Positions 6,982-15,417 of a stretch of 15,586 nucleotides of DNA are shown here, one piece after another. Within the stretch, counting starts at the first letter, position 1; the number at the start of each line of letters is the position of its first letter. The notes beneath the pieces are model-generated. The model made no database searches. It had not been told where the DNA came from and was given only the letters and a program-made list of their open reading frames with translations. The translations under genes and the position numbers were made by a program. The stretch is from positions 1 through 15,586 of the forward strand of contig JAGCSE010000134.1 in NCBI GenBank assembly GCA_017964325.1, read 5' to 3'. This DNA is from Victivallales bacterium (lineage in GTDB: Bacteria; Verrucomicrobiota; Lentisphaeria; Oligosphaerales; Oligosphaeraceae).

Positions 6982-7458
6982 TCAGAGCCATTTCTTGGCC
7001 CAGTCGCCCAGTTCCTTTTCCGAGGCGTCTGCCGCAAAGCGTTTGCCCTTATCGACTTTTGCCTTCGGGACGAGGGCCTGCATGTTCTGGCCGGAGGGGC
7101 CGATGTCGCTGGAACCGGATGTCGCGAAGGGAACGACGGTCTTGCCACTGAAATCGTAGGCTTCCATGAATGTGTCGATGATGGATGGTTCACGATACCA
7201 CCAGACAGGGAAGCCAACGAACACGACGTCGTATTGCGCCATGTCCGCCACTTTGCTTGCGATCGGCGGCCTGGATGATTTGTCCTTCATTTCGACGGAG
7301 CTGCGGCTTTTGTCGTTCCGCCAGTCCAGATCCGCGTCCGTGTAAGGTGTTTCCGGTTCAATTTCAAACAGATCCGCCTTGATGGCGGATGCGAGGCGCT
7401 GCGCCATTTTTGCCGTCACGCCGCTGGCCGAGAAAAATGCAACCAATGTCTTGCTCAT
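6982..7458 (-). CDS. Flavodoxin family protein
   Basis: This 158-residue cytoplasmic protein carries the flavodoxin fold. The FMN phosphate-binding loop is FSASGVTAKMA (residues 9-19), and GFPVWWYREP (82-91) provides the aromatic loop stacking on the isoalloxazine, as in the flavodoxin_4-type family with FPxWW. A second FMN-contact segment is FATSGSSDIG (111-120). Such proteins carry electrons or act as small NAD(P)H-independent flavoproteins, often in anaerobes and under redox stress. The start is secure: AAGGAGGA (7465-7472 on this strand) lies 6 nt before the ATG. It is transcribed in the same direction as the TRAP genes, but a 169-bp gap and its own strong ribosome-binding site suggest independent expression. 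It converges on the glycyl radical enzyme gene; a role as reductant for radical activation is conceivable but not shown. Confidence 0.9.
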   Translation of the reverse strand: MSKTLVAFFSASGVTAKMAQRLASAIKADLFEIEPETPYTDADLDWRNDKSRSSVEMKDKSSRPPIASKVADMAQYDVVFVGFPVWWYREPSIIDTFMEAYDFSGKTVVPFATSGSSDIGPSGQNMQALVPKAKVDKGKRFAADASEKELGDWAKKWL

Positions 7459-7627
7459 GATGAATCCTCCTTTGGTTATGGGTTAGGGACATATACGGAA
7501 GATATAATCAATACTTTAAATATATGGTGGAGTAGGGTGTGAAACATACCTTCTGATAGATGCTAACATATTGATACTTGAAGATTAAGTGACAAGTGAC
7601 AACTTTGCTTTTGCCCCGTCTGTTCTG

Positions 7628-9637
7628 TCAGGCGTTTTGTCTTCGGTTTTTCATGTGTTGAACGATGACCATGGCTGTGACAATGGCGAGGCCGATGGCG
7701 TCTGTCAAAAGGCCGGGCACGATCATCAGCAGGCCGCCGATTGCAAAAAGGATGCGGAAAAATGGATGGATTTGTCTGAAGAGATGGCCGTTGAGGGCGG
7801 TTCCGACACCGAATAGCCCCAACATCGCGGATATCACGATGACTATGATTTGCAGGGAGATAGACCAGCCTCCGCCTGTCAGGTTCTCCAGCAGCATGGC
7901 TGGATGGTAGGAGAAGATATACGGCACGATGAAGGCGGCAATGGCAAGTTTTGTGGCATTGAGGCCCGTTTTCATTGGGTTGGCTTTCGCAATGGCAGAA
8001 CCTGCGAAAGCGGCAAGGGCGACGGGCGGCGTGATGTCGGCTACGATTCCAAAATAGAAGACGAAGAAATGGGCCGCGATGGGAGCGAATCCAAGCTGAA
8101 TGAGAATCGGAGCGCAGGTGGAGGCCATGATACAGTAGTTGGCCGTCGTGGGCACGCCCATGCCTAACACAATGCAACAGAACATCGTAAGAACGAGTCC
8201 GATGATGGTGGCGTTGCCCGCGAGTTTGACAATGGCGTTTATGAGAATGGAAGCAAGTCCCGTCGTGGTGATGCAGCCTGAGATGATGCCGGCGATGGCG
8301 CAGGCCACGGCGACGGTGATGGCGCCTTTCGAGCCTGCCGTCAGTGCGTCAAAGGCATTAATGCCTGATTCGCAAATGGATGTCTTCGCCGTCTGGATGA
8401 ATTTTCTATCCTTGCAGGAGGTGAATTCTGTGAATAAATGATGGATGAAGCCGACCGCGAAGGCAGCGATGATGGAAATGCCAGCCGAAAAAGCCATTGT
8501 ACGGGCTCCCGTTGAGACAAGCCATATCAGAAGGACCAGCGGCAGAATGAGATAGCAGTTTTTTGCGAGAAAAGCCCAAGTTGGGAGTTCAACGGTTGAT
8601 ACGCCCTTGAGTTTCAATGCCTTGGCCTCTAGATGGACGGCGATGAAGATGCCTGTGAAATAGAGCAGGGCGGGGATGATCGCTTTCAAGGCGACTTGTG
8701 CATATGGCAGACCTGTGTATTCCGCCATGAGAAATGCGGCAGCGCCCATGATAGGAGGCATGATTTGGCCTCCTGTCGAGGCGGCGGCTTCGACGGCACC
8801 CGCGAATTCGGGCTTGTAGCCTGTCTTCTTCATCATCGGAATCGTAATGGCTCCTGTTGTGACAGTGTTTCCAACAGACGAGCCGGAAACCATGCCGCAC
8901 AGTGCGGAAGATATGACAGCGACTTTCGCAGGGCCGCCGCTGGAACGTCCAGCCAGCCTGTTTGCGAAGGCGATGAAGAAACTTGCAATGCCTGTCCGTT
9001 CCAGAAACGCTCCGAAAATGATGAAAAGGACGATATAGGTGAAGCAGACGTTGACAGGCGTTCCGATGATGCCTGATGTCGAATAGAATAGTGTGTTGAC
9101 GATGTCCCGCAACGCGATGCTCAACGCCATTCCGAATGAGAGTTTATTATAGAAGGTATAAATGAGAAGCAGTCCCGCAACGATGAGAATCGGTAGCCCA
9201 ACGCAGCGACGGCAAAGTTCCACAAGGCAGAGGATGCCAACGATGCCGATGGTTATCTGCAACGGTCCGATTCGCCCCATCATCTTGATAATGGTCAGCG
9301 CTTTGGCCGCATGATAGAAGAAACAGCTCGAACCGACGATAACAAGCAATATGTCGTACCATGGTATATGGTCGGGCGTTACATGCTTTCGGCTGACAGG
9401 AAAGACAAGATAGCCTGCAAGCAGGATGAAGCCCATGAAAAGCGACAGCCGCACTTCTGGCAAGGCTGTGGAAACCAACGTCATGTAGATGCAATAGATG
9501 GAAAACAGCGCCAATAGCGACGAAATGACGATATTCCGCCATCCCGTCCAAACGCGAGTGTTGGACTCGCGATCAAACTTGCGCATGACGTCGTCGAGAT
9601 TTTCGACTGCAACGGATTCTTTACCTTCTTCGGACAT
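7628..9637 (-). CDS. TRAP transporter permease, 4TM/12TM fusion (DctQM type)
   Basis: The 669-residue membrane protein fuses the small (DctQ-like) and large (DctM-like) TRAP subunits, as is usual for TAXI-type systems. It drives sodium- or proton-coupled uptake of a substrate handed over by an extracellular binding protein. After a charged cytoplasmic N-terminus (residues 1-33) come many hydrophobic helices. The DctM core is marked by ALCGMVSGSSVGNTVTTGAI (245-264) and by AAASTGGQIMPPIMGAAAF (284-302). A second inverted repeat carries GMGVPTTANYCIMA. The C-terminal part, with LENLTGGGW and several more helices, matches the DUF3394-type extension. The gene starts 21 nt after the binding protein gene in a clear operon; no good Shine-Dalgarno site is seen, so coupling is likely. 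The transported compound is unknown. Confidence 0.94.
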   Translation of the reverse strand: MSEEGKESVAVENLDDVMRKFDRESNTRVWTGWRNIVISSLLALFSIYCIYMTLVSTALPEVRLSLFMGFILLAGYLVFPVSRKHVTPDHIPWYDILLVIVGSSCFFYHAAKALTIIKMMGRIGPLQITIGIVGILCLVELCRRCVGLPILIVAGLLLIYTFYNKLSFGMALSIALRDIVNTLFYSTSGIIGTPVNVCFTYIVLFIIFGAFLERTGIASFFIAFANRLAGRSSGGPAKVAVISSALCGMVSGSSVGNTVTTGAITIPMMKKTGYKPEFAGAVEAAASTGGQIMPPIMGAAAFLMAEYTGLPYAQVALKAIIPALLYFTGIFIAVHLEAKALKLKGVSTVELPTWAFLAKNCYLILPLVLLIWLVSTGARTMAFSAGISIIAAFAVGFIHHLFTEFTSCKDRKFIQTAKTSICESGINAFDALTAGSKGAITVAVACAIAGIISGCITTTGLASILINAIVKLAGNATIIGLVLTMFCCIVLGMGVPTTANYCIMASTCAPILIQLGFAPIAAHFFVFYFGIVADITPPVALAAFAGSAIAKANPMKTGLNATKLAIAAFIVPYIFSYHPAMLLENLTGGGWSISLQIIVIVISAMLGLFGVGTALNGHLFRQIHPFFRILFAIGGLLMIVPGLLTDAIGLAIVTAMVIVQHMKNRRQNA

Positions 9638-9658
9638 GTGCTTGCAAAGTCGAACAGC

Positions 9659-10627
9659 TTATTTTACAGGGACTTGGATGCCTTTTTCGACAAAATACTT
9701 GGCCGCTCCCGCATGGTAGGGGACGGATTTGATGGAGGAACCGTATTCAAGGGAGATTTCGCCGTATTTGACATGGCTGGACACGAGGGAGGTTGCGTTG
9801 TCGAAGATGTCGGCACAGATGGCGTGGACAGTGTCCGCAGGAACATCGTCGCGGACAAGAACGACGGCACCGACACCGACGGTAAGTGTATCAGTATCAA
9901 GATTATAGACGGATTTGGCGATGGTCGCAGGGACGTAGTATGGCGATTTGGCGATGAGTTGGTTGACGTGCTCTTGGTCGAGGGAGACGAGATAGACCTT
10001 CTTGGTGGTTGCAAGATCGGTGATGGCGGTCGTGGGAGCTCCTGCGACGATGAATCCAGCGTCTATCTTTCCGTCGCGCAAGGCGTTGGCGCTGTCACCG
10101 AAGGATTGATAGGTAGGCTTGATGTCCTTTTCCGTCAAACCATAGACGCTGAGGATGTCGATGGCATTGAAATAGACGCCCGAACCTGCCGCGCCGATGG
10201 AGACGACTTTGCCTTTTAAATCTGCAACGGTCTTGATTTCAGGATTTAGTGTCACGATCTGGACCTGTTCCACGTATAGGGCGGCCAGTGTGGAGAAGCA
10301 GTTGATTTTGCCTTTGTCAGCGAAGAGGTTGGTGCCGTTGTAGGCGTATGCCATGACGTCTGATTGGCAGAATGCGAGTTCGGCGGTTTTGTCCTCCAAT
10401 GCCATGATGTTGGCTTGCGAGCCGTTGCCTGCGAGTCCGACGACGGTCACGCCCGCGTTGTTGGTTGCGTGTTGTGCGATGACTGAGCCGAACGCGTAAT
10501 ATGTTCCTGATTCTCCGCCAGTTACGAAACGGAGCTTTGATTTTTCAGCGTTGCCCTGCTTGCCGCAGGAGACGAGAAATGCCATGACGAAAGCCGCGAT
10601 TGTGAAAACGGACAGGATTTTCTTCAT
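9659..10627 (-). CDS. TAXI-family TRAP solute-binding lipoprotein
   Basis: This 322-residue extracytoplasmic binding protein captures the substrate for the fused TRAP permease encoded just downstream. A lipoprotein signal is visible: MKK, a hydrophobic core and lipobox LVSC (Cys21), so it is probably membrane-tethered. The hallmark TAXI segment FVTGGESGTYYAFGSVIA follows, then NGSQANIMALEDKTAELAFCQSD, with the typical 'aelg.vqsD' motif, DLKGKVVSIGAAGSGV, and GKIDAGFIVAGAPTTAI. The length is normal for the family. The start is supported by AAAAGGA (10636-10642 on this strand), 8 nt upstream. Substrates of TAXI systems include glutamate and other small organic acids, so the ligand here cannot be predicted. 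As first gene of the operon, its promoter should lie between 10651 and 10807. Confidence 0.95.
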   Translation of the reverse strand: MKKILSVFTIAAFVMAFLVSCGKQGNAEKSKLRFVTGGESGTYYAFGSVIAQHATNNAGVTVVGLAGNGSQANIMALEDKTAELAFCQSDVMAYAYNGTNLFADKGKINCFSTLAALYVEQVQIVTLNPEIKTVADLKGKVVSIGAAGSGVYFNAIDILSVYGLTEKDIKPTYQSFGDSANALRDGKIDAGFIVAGAPTTAITDLATTKKVYLVSLDQEHVNQLIAKSPYYVPATIAKSVYNLDTDTLTVGVGAVVLVRDDVPADTVHAICADIFDNATSLVSSHVKYGEISLEYGSSIKSVPYHAGAAKYFVEKGIQVPVK

Positions 10628-10635
10628 GATTCAGT

Positions 10636-10650
10636 TCCTTTTGAATGTTT
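10636..10650 (-). promoter_or_regulatory. TAXI gene leader with Shine-Dalgarno site, identical 15-mer to the glpK leader
   Basis: Read on the minus strand this is AAACATTCAAAAGGA, ending in the AAAAGGA ribosome-binding site of the TAXI gene. It repeats exactly the sequence at 598-612 before glpK, with slightly different spacing to the ATG (8 against 6 nt). Confidence 0.65.
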
Positions 10651-10807
10651 TTTTACAGTTGCGGATTTACTAAATGTAATACCTGTAAGGGAGTTCCGCT
10701 ACTAGACGGAGGGAAAATTGTTCGGAAACACCGCTTGCAGTCGTCGTTTTCGCCTATACATTATGATTTAAAGATTTTTGACAAACATTTTTCCTGTCTG
10801 TCCCCAC
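10651..10807. promoter_or_regulatory. Divergent promoter region between TAXI operon and the small membrane protein gene
   Basis: The two operons diverge here, so promoters for both strands must be present. For the plus strand TTGCAG (10735-10740) with TACATT (10757-10762) or CATTAT (10759-10764) is a weak candidate. The minus strand has TTGTCA (complement of 10778-10783) followed by AT-rich sequence. An imperfect palindrome TGTTCGGAAACA lies at 10719-10730 and might be an operator half-site pair. None of these elements is strong. Confidence 0.3.
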
Positions 10808-10948
10808 ATGAGCAAAACGACATTTATCATCATCTTGGTATGCCTTGTCGTGGCCATGCTTGCCGCGGGATACGCCTTTGGGCGATGGGGGAGCAGGACC
10901 GTATGGGGGATTATCGTTCTTTTCCTGATATACTGGAGCAAACAATGA
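10808..10948 (+). CDS. 46-residue protein with two predicted membrane helices
   Basis: A short open frame starts at ATG 10808 and ends at TGA 10946-10948, so its last bases overlap the ATG of the next gene as ATGA, the classic arrangement for translational coupling. The product starts MSKTTFIIILVCLVV, forms a first hydrophobic helix to about residue 20, a glycine- and arginine-containing turn GYAFGRWGSRT, and a second helix VWGIIVLFLIYW before the last residues SKQ. The pattern of positive charges flanking two helices is what a real membrane hairpin would show, and no other frame explains these bases. No strong Shine-Dalgarno site precedes it. I do not recognise a family; it may be an assembly or export partner of the large secreted protein, or a small membrane protein of unrelated function. 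Confidence 0.6.
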   Translation: MSKTTFIIILVCLVVAMLAAGYAFGRWGSRTVWGIIVLFLIYWSKQ

Positions 10949-13900
10949 TCAAATCAACGAATGCGATTCGGATGAAATGGTTCATGATCTGCCTGCTTGT
11001 CACGATTGCGCTGTCTGGACAGAATGCAACGGACTGGGCGCGTGAATGGCGGCTTGACGGCAGTCTGGAGGAAGCCCATGGGCTGTGTCCATTGCGGGAA
11101 GGCAAACAGCCGCCTGAATTCGTCATGGTGGATGGACGGAAGATGCTGAAAATGACATCTTTGGGTAGCTATACGTCCAACGACGACCCGTTGTATCGAC
11201 TGGAGCCCGGCTTCCGTTTCGCATGTCGTGTCAAATTCGACAGCCTGGATGTCGGCAACGGCTGGGCGACCATCGCCTCCAAAGGGCATGTCAACAGCAT
11301 GGGTTCGTTTACGTTTCGCATCGACAAGCCGGAAGAGAACCGCCGTTTCAGTTTTTTCATCAATATCGACGGACGGCCGGAGCCGCGCGTTTCATCCCGC
11401 GAACCTGTGAAGACCGGCGTGTGGTACGATCTGGAGGCTGGTTGGGACGGCAATGAAATCTGGCTGTCCGTCAATGGCGACGTGACGCGGCGTGAACGCA
11501 AAGGGCCGGTTGCCAGCAACTTCGCGCCATTGCAGATTGGACCGATCGAAGGCTTGTTGTCTGATTTCCGCATCACGGGGCGGCCGAATGATTCCCATGT
11601 CGTGGGAAAATGGGACCATGTCATTGGAAAACAAGAGGTTGCGAACACGAAGAAACTACAGTTGTCTCCATGCTTCCGCCTGCAATGCGAGATTGTTTTC
11701 GATGAAATGCCGCAGGGCGAGACATATCTGATACAGAAGGAAAAGGAATATCTGCTTCGCTACGACATGGGAAAGGACGGCACGGGGGCGTTCAACTTCT
11801 TCAGCCATCTGAACGGCCATTGGGAACCGCGCGTCACATGCCCCATGCCGTTGGAAATCGGCAAGCGTTACAGCATCGTCGCCGCATGGGACGGCATGTT
11901 CAACTATCTGCATGTCAATGGGAAAGCCATTGACAAGGCGCGGATCGGCATTGCCGCACCGACAGAGAATCCGCTTGTTTTGGGCGGTTTCAAAGGGAAA
12001 ATGGATCATCTCGTCATCGAAAATCCGCAGTTGCCCATGCCGTTGCTGCGGGACATGCGCTGCACGGAACTCCTGCCGATGGCCGGACAGGAGTTCGGCT
12101 ATCAGGCCTGGTTGGACAACGCAGGCAGCGATCTGGAGGACTGCATCGTGGTGGTCGAGCCGTCGAAAGGATTGGTGGCGACACCGTCGCGGATGGCAAT
12201 CGGGCGGTTGCCAAGCGGCAGTTCAAGGAAGCTTGAGTGGCGACTGAAGGCGGCGGAATCCGTGTGCGGAAACATCACTATCTCCTTGTATTCCAACGAC
12301 AAGCTGCTTCGGAAGTATCCACGCCGCGTTGTCGTTTTGCCGAAGGAAGTTCCAGATTATTCCGCCAAAAAGTTCCAACCGGAGACATTAGGCGGAACGT
12401 GGTATTTTATTGATTCCGTCAAAGGCGATGATTCGCGGGATGGCCATTCGGAAAAGACAGCTTGGCGCTCCTTTAAGAACATCAACGGGAAGACGTTGCA
12501 GGCGGGAGAACGGCTTCGTCTGAAACGCGGCTCCGTCTTCCGGGAGGAGCTTCAAATTTCCGCAAAAGGCACGGCGGACAACTGGGCGGTGATCGACAGC
12601 TACGGCGAAGGCTGCCGCCCCATCATCCGTCGCAATCGCGACATCGATGATCGATGCATGTATGTCCTTAATCCGGACTATCTTGTGATTCGCGATCTGA
12701 TTGTCTGCAACGCGGGCAAGGGAATAGACGTGTCATATCAGCAGTCCGGCCATCGCGGCATTCTCATTGAGCGTTGTCTGGCCCATCATATCGAAGGGCT
12801 GTACCGTTTCAACGCGCACGGCATACCGGAATGGCGTGACAAGAAAGGAGCGCCCGGCTCCGGAAACGCCGGCGGAATATCCGTCGGCGGATACAGCATG
12901 TCGGATGTCATCCTCCGCGACTGCGAGATGTACCAATGCTCCGTCGCGTTTCGGACGACAGGTGACAACGTGTTCATGGACAGGATTTTCTGCCATGACA
13001 ACTACGCCCACAACACGTCGCCGCATCCCGTCGTCTCCATGACGACGCGTTCTATTCTGCAGAATTCCGTCTTCGATTCGTCCGGATGGAACGCTTCCGC
13101 CGGAACGATGGGCATCATGCTCGGCCCGAACTACGGCTTCATCGTCCGCAACTGCTATTTCATCAACCAGCCGGATTCCAATTCTTCTGATGAAGGCGGT
13201 ATCGACTTTGAGGCAGATGGCGAAAACAATCTCATCGACCACTGCACGTTCCGCAACAACGCGGGAGCCGCCATCGAAGTGCTCGGCCTTCGCACGCCGC
13301 AGACACGCAATGTCGCCATCCGCAACTGCCGTTTTGACAAGAACAACACGGCGACGAAGCTCGGCCCGTCTGAGATTTTCGTTTGGGGCGGCACGACGGA
13401 TCGGTCGATCGTCTGTTCCAACGGCGTCATTGAAAACAATGGCTACGTGCTGCGGGACGGCATCGAGTTCTACGTCAACAAGGCAACATCGACGATTCCG
13501 GACTGGAAGCTTGCAAACAACACGCAATACGCCACCTCTGAAGAACTTAACAAGGCGATGCCCTATACAGAGCCGCCTGAACGCTACATTGGCTATGAAT
13601 TTTGGACAGATAAACGGGATTTTTACGATATTTGGGCAGAATGTGATACTTTGAAGTTCGGTGCTTCGGTAAAAAGTTACTATGAGAATCCCGAAAATAC
13701 CGAAGTGCGTAATTGGATACAGTCTTTTGTTCAAATCGAAGGACCAGCCAATATGTCGTCAACAGGAAAATTACGTGTCGGTGACTACAGATTTCAATTC
13801 GTTCTCGACAACGAAGTATTCTGGACAACGACTCGCTTTGCCGTCCACGTCCTGCCGAAGGGGACGAGTGTCAAGAAGGCGTGGTGCTTTGACAAGAATC

Positions 13901-14373
13901 TGGACAAGGAAGGCTGGACGGACGCCGATCTGGGCACTGTCAAAGAATATTTCAAGGCGGACAAGCCTGAATGGGGCACCTTCGCGAATCCCGTCAATCT
14001 CGTCTGCGGCGACTACTATGTGATGGCCGTGAAGGATGCGAAAAACGCGCATATCCTTTCGGCGGAAGGACTTGGATTGAAATGCGATGAATGCCCCGTT
14101 CTGACGATCCGCATGCAGAATCACACAAACTCCAAACGAATGAAGGTGAGTTTCACAACAGATGCTATGACAGATTGGTCATCTGAAGATGCCGTGGAAT
14201 TCGACGTCGTGCCCAACGACAACGATGACACGTTGTACCAAATTCGTCTCGACGTCTGCGCAGGCTGGAAGGGAACCGTCCGCCAGTTGCGGATTGATTT
14301 CTCCGCCGACGAAACGCCGATTACGGGCACTGTCCGCATCGACTACATCTGGCTGGGCAGCACGCCGAAATAA
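10945..14373 (+). CDS. Large secreted LamG / beta-helix protein, probable glycan-active enzyme
   Basis: The 1142-residue protein starts with a signal peptide (hydrophobic core WFMICLLVTIALSG, residues 12-25) and is therefore exported. Two related LamG/concanavalin A-like domains follow (about 29-215 and 225-365), then a beta-sandwich linker (368-465). A right-handed parallel beta-helix region (about 483-870) opens with GGTWYFIDSVKGDDSRDG and contains repeated coils such as YLVIRDLIVCNAGKGIDV, NLIDHCTFRNNAGAAIEV and NVAIRNCRFDKNNTATKL. A further segment (875-970) and a C-terminal jelly-roll-like domain beginning KAWCFDKNLDKEGW (977-1142) complete it. Beta-helices of this type occur in polysaccharide lyases and glycosidases, so binding and cutting of a polysaccharide is the best inference; no catalytic residues are certain. 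The start at 10945 has GGAG at 10935-10938; the open frame further upstream lacks a signal peptide. Confidence 0.88.
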   Translation: MIKSTNAIRMKWFMICLLVTIALSGQNATDWAREWRLDGSLEEAHGLCPLREGKQPPEFVMVDGRKMLKMTSLGSYTSNDDPLYRLEPGFRFACRVKFDSLDVGNGWATIASKGHVNSMGSFTFRIDKPEENRRFSFFINIDGRPEPRVSSREPVKTGVWYDLEAGWDGNEIWLSVNGDVTRRERKGPVASNFAPLQIGPIEGLLSDFRITGRPNDSHVVGKWDHVIGKQEVANTKKLQLSPCFRLQCEIVFDEMPQGETYLIQKEKEYLLRYDMGKDGTGAFNFFSHLNGHWEPRVTCPMPLEIGKRYSIVAAWDGMFNYLHVNGKAIDKARIGIAAPTENPLVLGGFKGKMDHLVIENPQLPMPLLRDMRCTELLPMAGQEFGYQAWLDNAGSDLEDCIVVVEPSKGLVATPSRMAIGRLPSGSSRKLEWRLKAAESVCGNITISLYSNDKLLRKYPRRVVVLPKEVPDYSAKKFQPETLGGTWYFIDSVKGDDSRDGHSEKTAWRSFKNINGKTLQAGERLRLKRGSVFREELQISAKGTADNWAVIDSYGEGCRPIIRRNRDIDDRCMYVLNPDYLVIRDLIVCNAGKGIDVSYQQSGHRGILIERCLAHHIEGLYRFNAHGIPEWRDKKGAPGSGNAGGISVGGYSMSDVILRDCEMYQCSVAFRTTGDNVFMDRIFCHDNYAHNTSPHPVVSMTTRSILQNSVFDSSGWNASAGTMGIMLGPNYGFIVRNCYFINQPDSNSSDEGGIDFEADGENNLIDHCTFRNNAGAAIEVLGLRTPQTRNVAIRNCRFDKNNTATKLGPSEIFVWGGTTDRSIVCSNGVIENNGYVLRDGIEFYVNKATSTIPDWKLANNTQYATSEELNKAMPYTEPPERYIGYEFWTDKRDFYDIWAECDTLKFGASVKSYYENPENTEVRNWIQSFVQIEGPANMSSTGKLRVGDYRFQFVLDNEVFWTTTRFAVHVLPKGTSVKKAWCFDKNLDKEGWTDADLGTVKEYFKADKPEWGTFANPVNLVCGDYYVMAVKDAKNAHILSAEGLGLKCDECPVLTIRMQNHTNSKRMKVSFTTDAMTDWSSEDAVEFDVVPNDNDDTLYQIRLDVCAGWKGTVRQLRIDFSADETPITGTVRIDYIWLGSTPK

Positions 14374-14403
14374 TTTTTATGCATATAATATTATTATAAA
14401 ATG

Positions 14404-14453
14404 TGCAGAAACAAGTGATTTTCTGCATATAAAACACGTAGATTATATGCAGA
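14404..14453. terminator. Overlapping alternative hairpins at a convergent junction, possible terminator
   Basis: TCTGCATATAA (14422-14432) and TTATATGCAGA (14443-14453) make an 11-bp perfect stem with a 10-nt loop. TGCAGAAA (14404-14411) and TTTCTGCA (14420-14427) make an 8-bp stem sharing bases with the first, so only one can form at a time. On the minus strand the second stem is followed by CATTTTATAAT, moderately T-rich. The element lies between the stop codons of two convergent genes. Confidence 0.5.
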
Positions 14454-14489
14454 TACTACTCGAAATCTAAAGATATGTGCACAAAAGAG

Positions 14490-15416
14490 TTAGTCTTTCT
14501 CTCGATATTTTGGGTGGCCTTCCCCTTCGGGCTGCTTGTCCGGCGTATAGAAAGAATAGTCCATGATGCAGCCGATGTATGTCTTTTCCTGCAAGTCAAT
14601 TGCTAATGGAATACTCATGGCATGCGTGCCGTCTTTGAAATGAACCATGGCTCCGCCTGTAGGGCTTGTCCCAATGCTCGTAAAAGCTTTTTCTGAAAGC
14701 GGGACGGCATGCGGAGAACCATCCGTTGTTTCCAGTAAATAGACCTGCATGTCGGCGGCATCAACGAGATAGTTGGCATGCGTATCCTTCAAGAACAGCT
14801 TGTCTCCTGGCAATTTATAGACGTTGATGAACGTCCGCCCGCCTGTATTTGGGAATAAGGCAAAATAGCGCTGTTCTTTTCCATGGCGCAACCGCAGACG
14901 ATAGTCGTATTCAGCCAGAAAAGGATGGGATGGACGCTGTTCGAAGGCGACATGCACATCGCCAAGATTCGGCAGATAGATTTTATACCATGATTTGGAA
15001 GCAAAAGAGCTGAATTTGTACTGTATTGGAAGACAGGCGAGAGAGATGATGACAGAGATGACAAGACTTGCGACAAATACGGCGGCATGAACGCCGAACG
15101 ATGGTCTTTCCCTGCCTTTTGAGAAGCGTTTGGAAAAATGGACGATGACGGCGATTCCGATGGCGATGGAAAGAGGATGCAGAATCCAGTCATATATGAT
15201 GTTTGTCCAATTCGCTGGATTGGTTTCATATAGATCATATAAAAAGCCAATGACGATTGCCGCAAAAGTCGGCAGCAACAACATGGAAAGGCATCCCAGT
15301 GGGACGGAGCGAAAAGCAATCGTTGACGGATGCTTTTCACACGTATTCTTGCATTTCCACAGCACGAGCGGCAGTAACAGCAAGAATAGGGATATCAGAA
15401 TATTATCGAGGGGCAT
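14490..15416 (-). CDS. Unrecognised membrane protein with four N-terminal helices and a soluble C-terminal domain
   Basis: The 308-residue product is not one I recognise. Four hydrophobic segments are visible at about residues 5-20, 36-60, 76-94 and 108-130, with basic stretches KRFSKGRER between the third and fourth. The remaining part (about 140-308) is predicted soluble and beta-rich, with YKIYLPNLGDVHVAF, EYDYRLRLRHGKEQRYFALF and GGRTFINVYKLPGDKLFL, ending in a hydrophilic tail. The start at 15416 is preferred to an in-frame ATG at 15497, because it lies 1 nt after the stop of the sstT-like gene (TAA, one base, ATG) and puts the first membrane helix near the N-terminus; the longer form would overlap that gene. 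The two are probably one operon. Topology suggests a membrane-tethered sensory or binding domain, without further support. Confidence 0.82.
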   Translation of the reverse strand: MPLDNILISLFLLLLPLVLWKCKNTCEKHPSTIAFRSVPLGCLSMLLLPTFAAIVIGFLYDLYETNPANWTNIIYDWILHPLSIAIGIAVIVHFSKRFSKGRERPSFGVHAAVFVASLVISVIISLACLPIQYKFSSFASKSWYKIYLPNLGDVHVAFEQRPSHPFLAEYDYRLRLRHGKEQRYFALFPNTGGRTFINVYKLPGDKLFLKDTHANYLVDAADMQVYLLETTDGSPHAVPLSEKAFTSIGTSPTGGAMVHFKDGTHAMSIPLAIDLQEKTYIGCIMDYSFYTPDKQPEGEGHPKYREKD

Positions 15417-15417
15417 G

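Noticed and set aside
7587..7602. Tandem heptamer AAGTGAC-AAGTGAC after the TRAP permease gene
   Set aside because: Only two short copies in a gap; too short to separate from chance and with no link to a start codon.
10778..10783. Perfect TTGACA as a promoter -35 box for the small membrane protein gene
   Set aside because: No acceptable -10 box lies 15-19 nt downstream, and the start codon is only 25 bases away.
10645..10944. A 100-residue N-terminal extension of the beta-helix protein
   Set aside because: It would bury the signal peptide, overlaps the leader of the TAXI gene and the small membrane protein frame, and the ATG at 10945 has a suitable GGAG site.
12733..13734. A 333-codon open frame on the minus strand inside the beta-helix gene
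   Set aside because: It lies wholly antisense to a well-supported secreted protein in a GC-rich stretch where stops are rare; the product is rich in Arg/Val/Ala with no recognisable domain and no ribosome-binding site.
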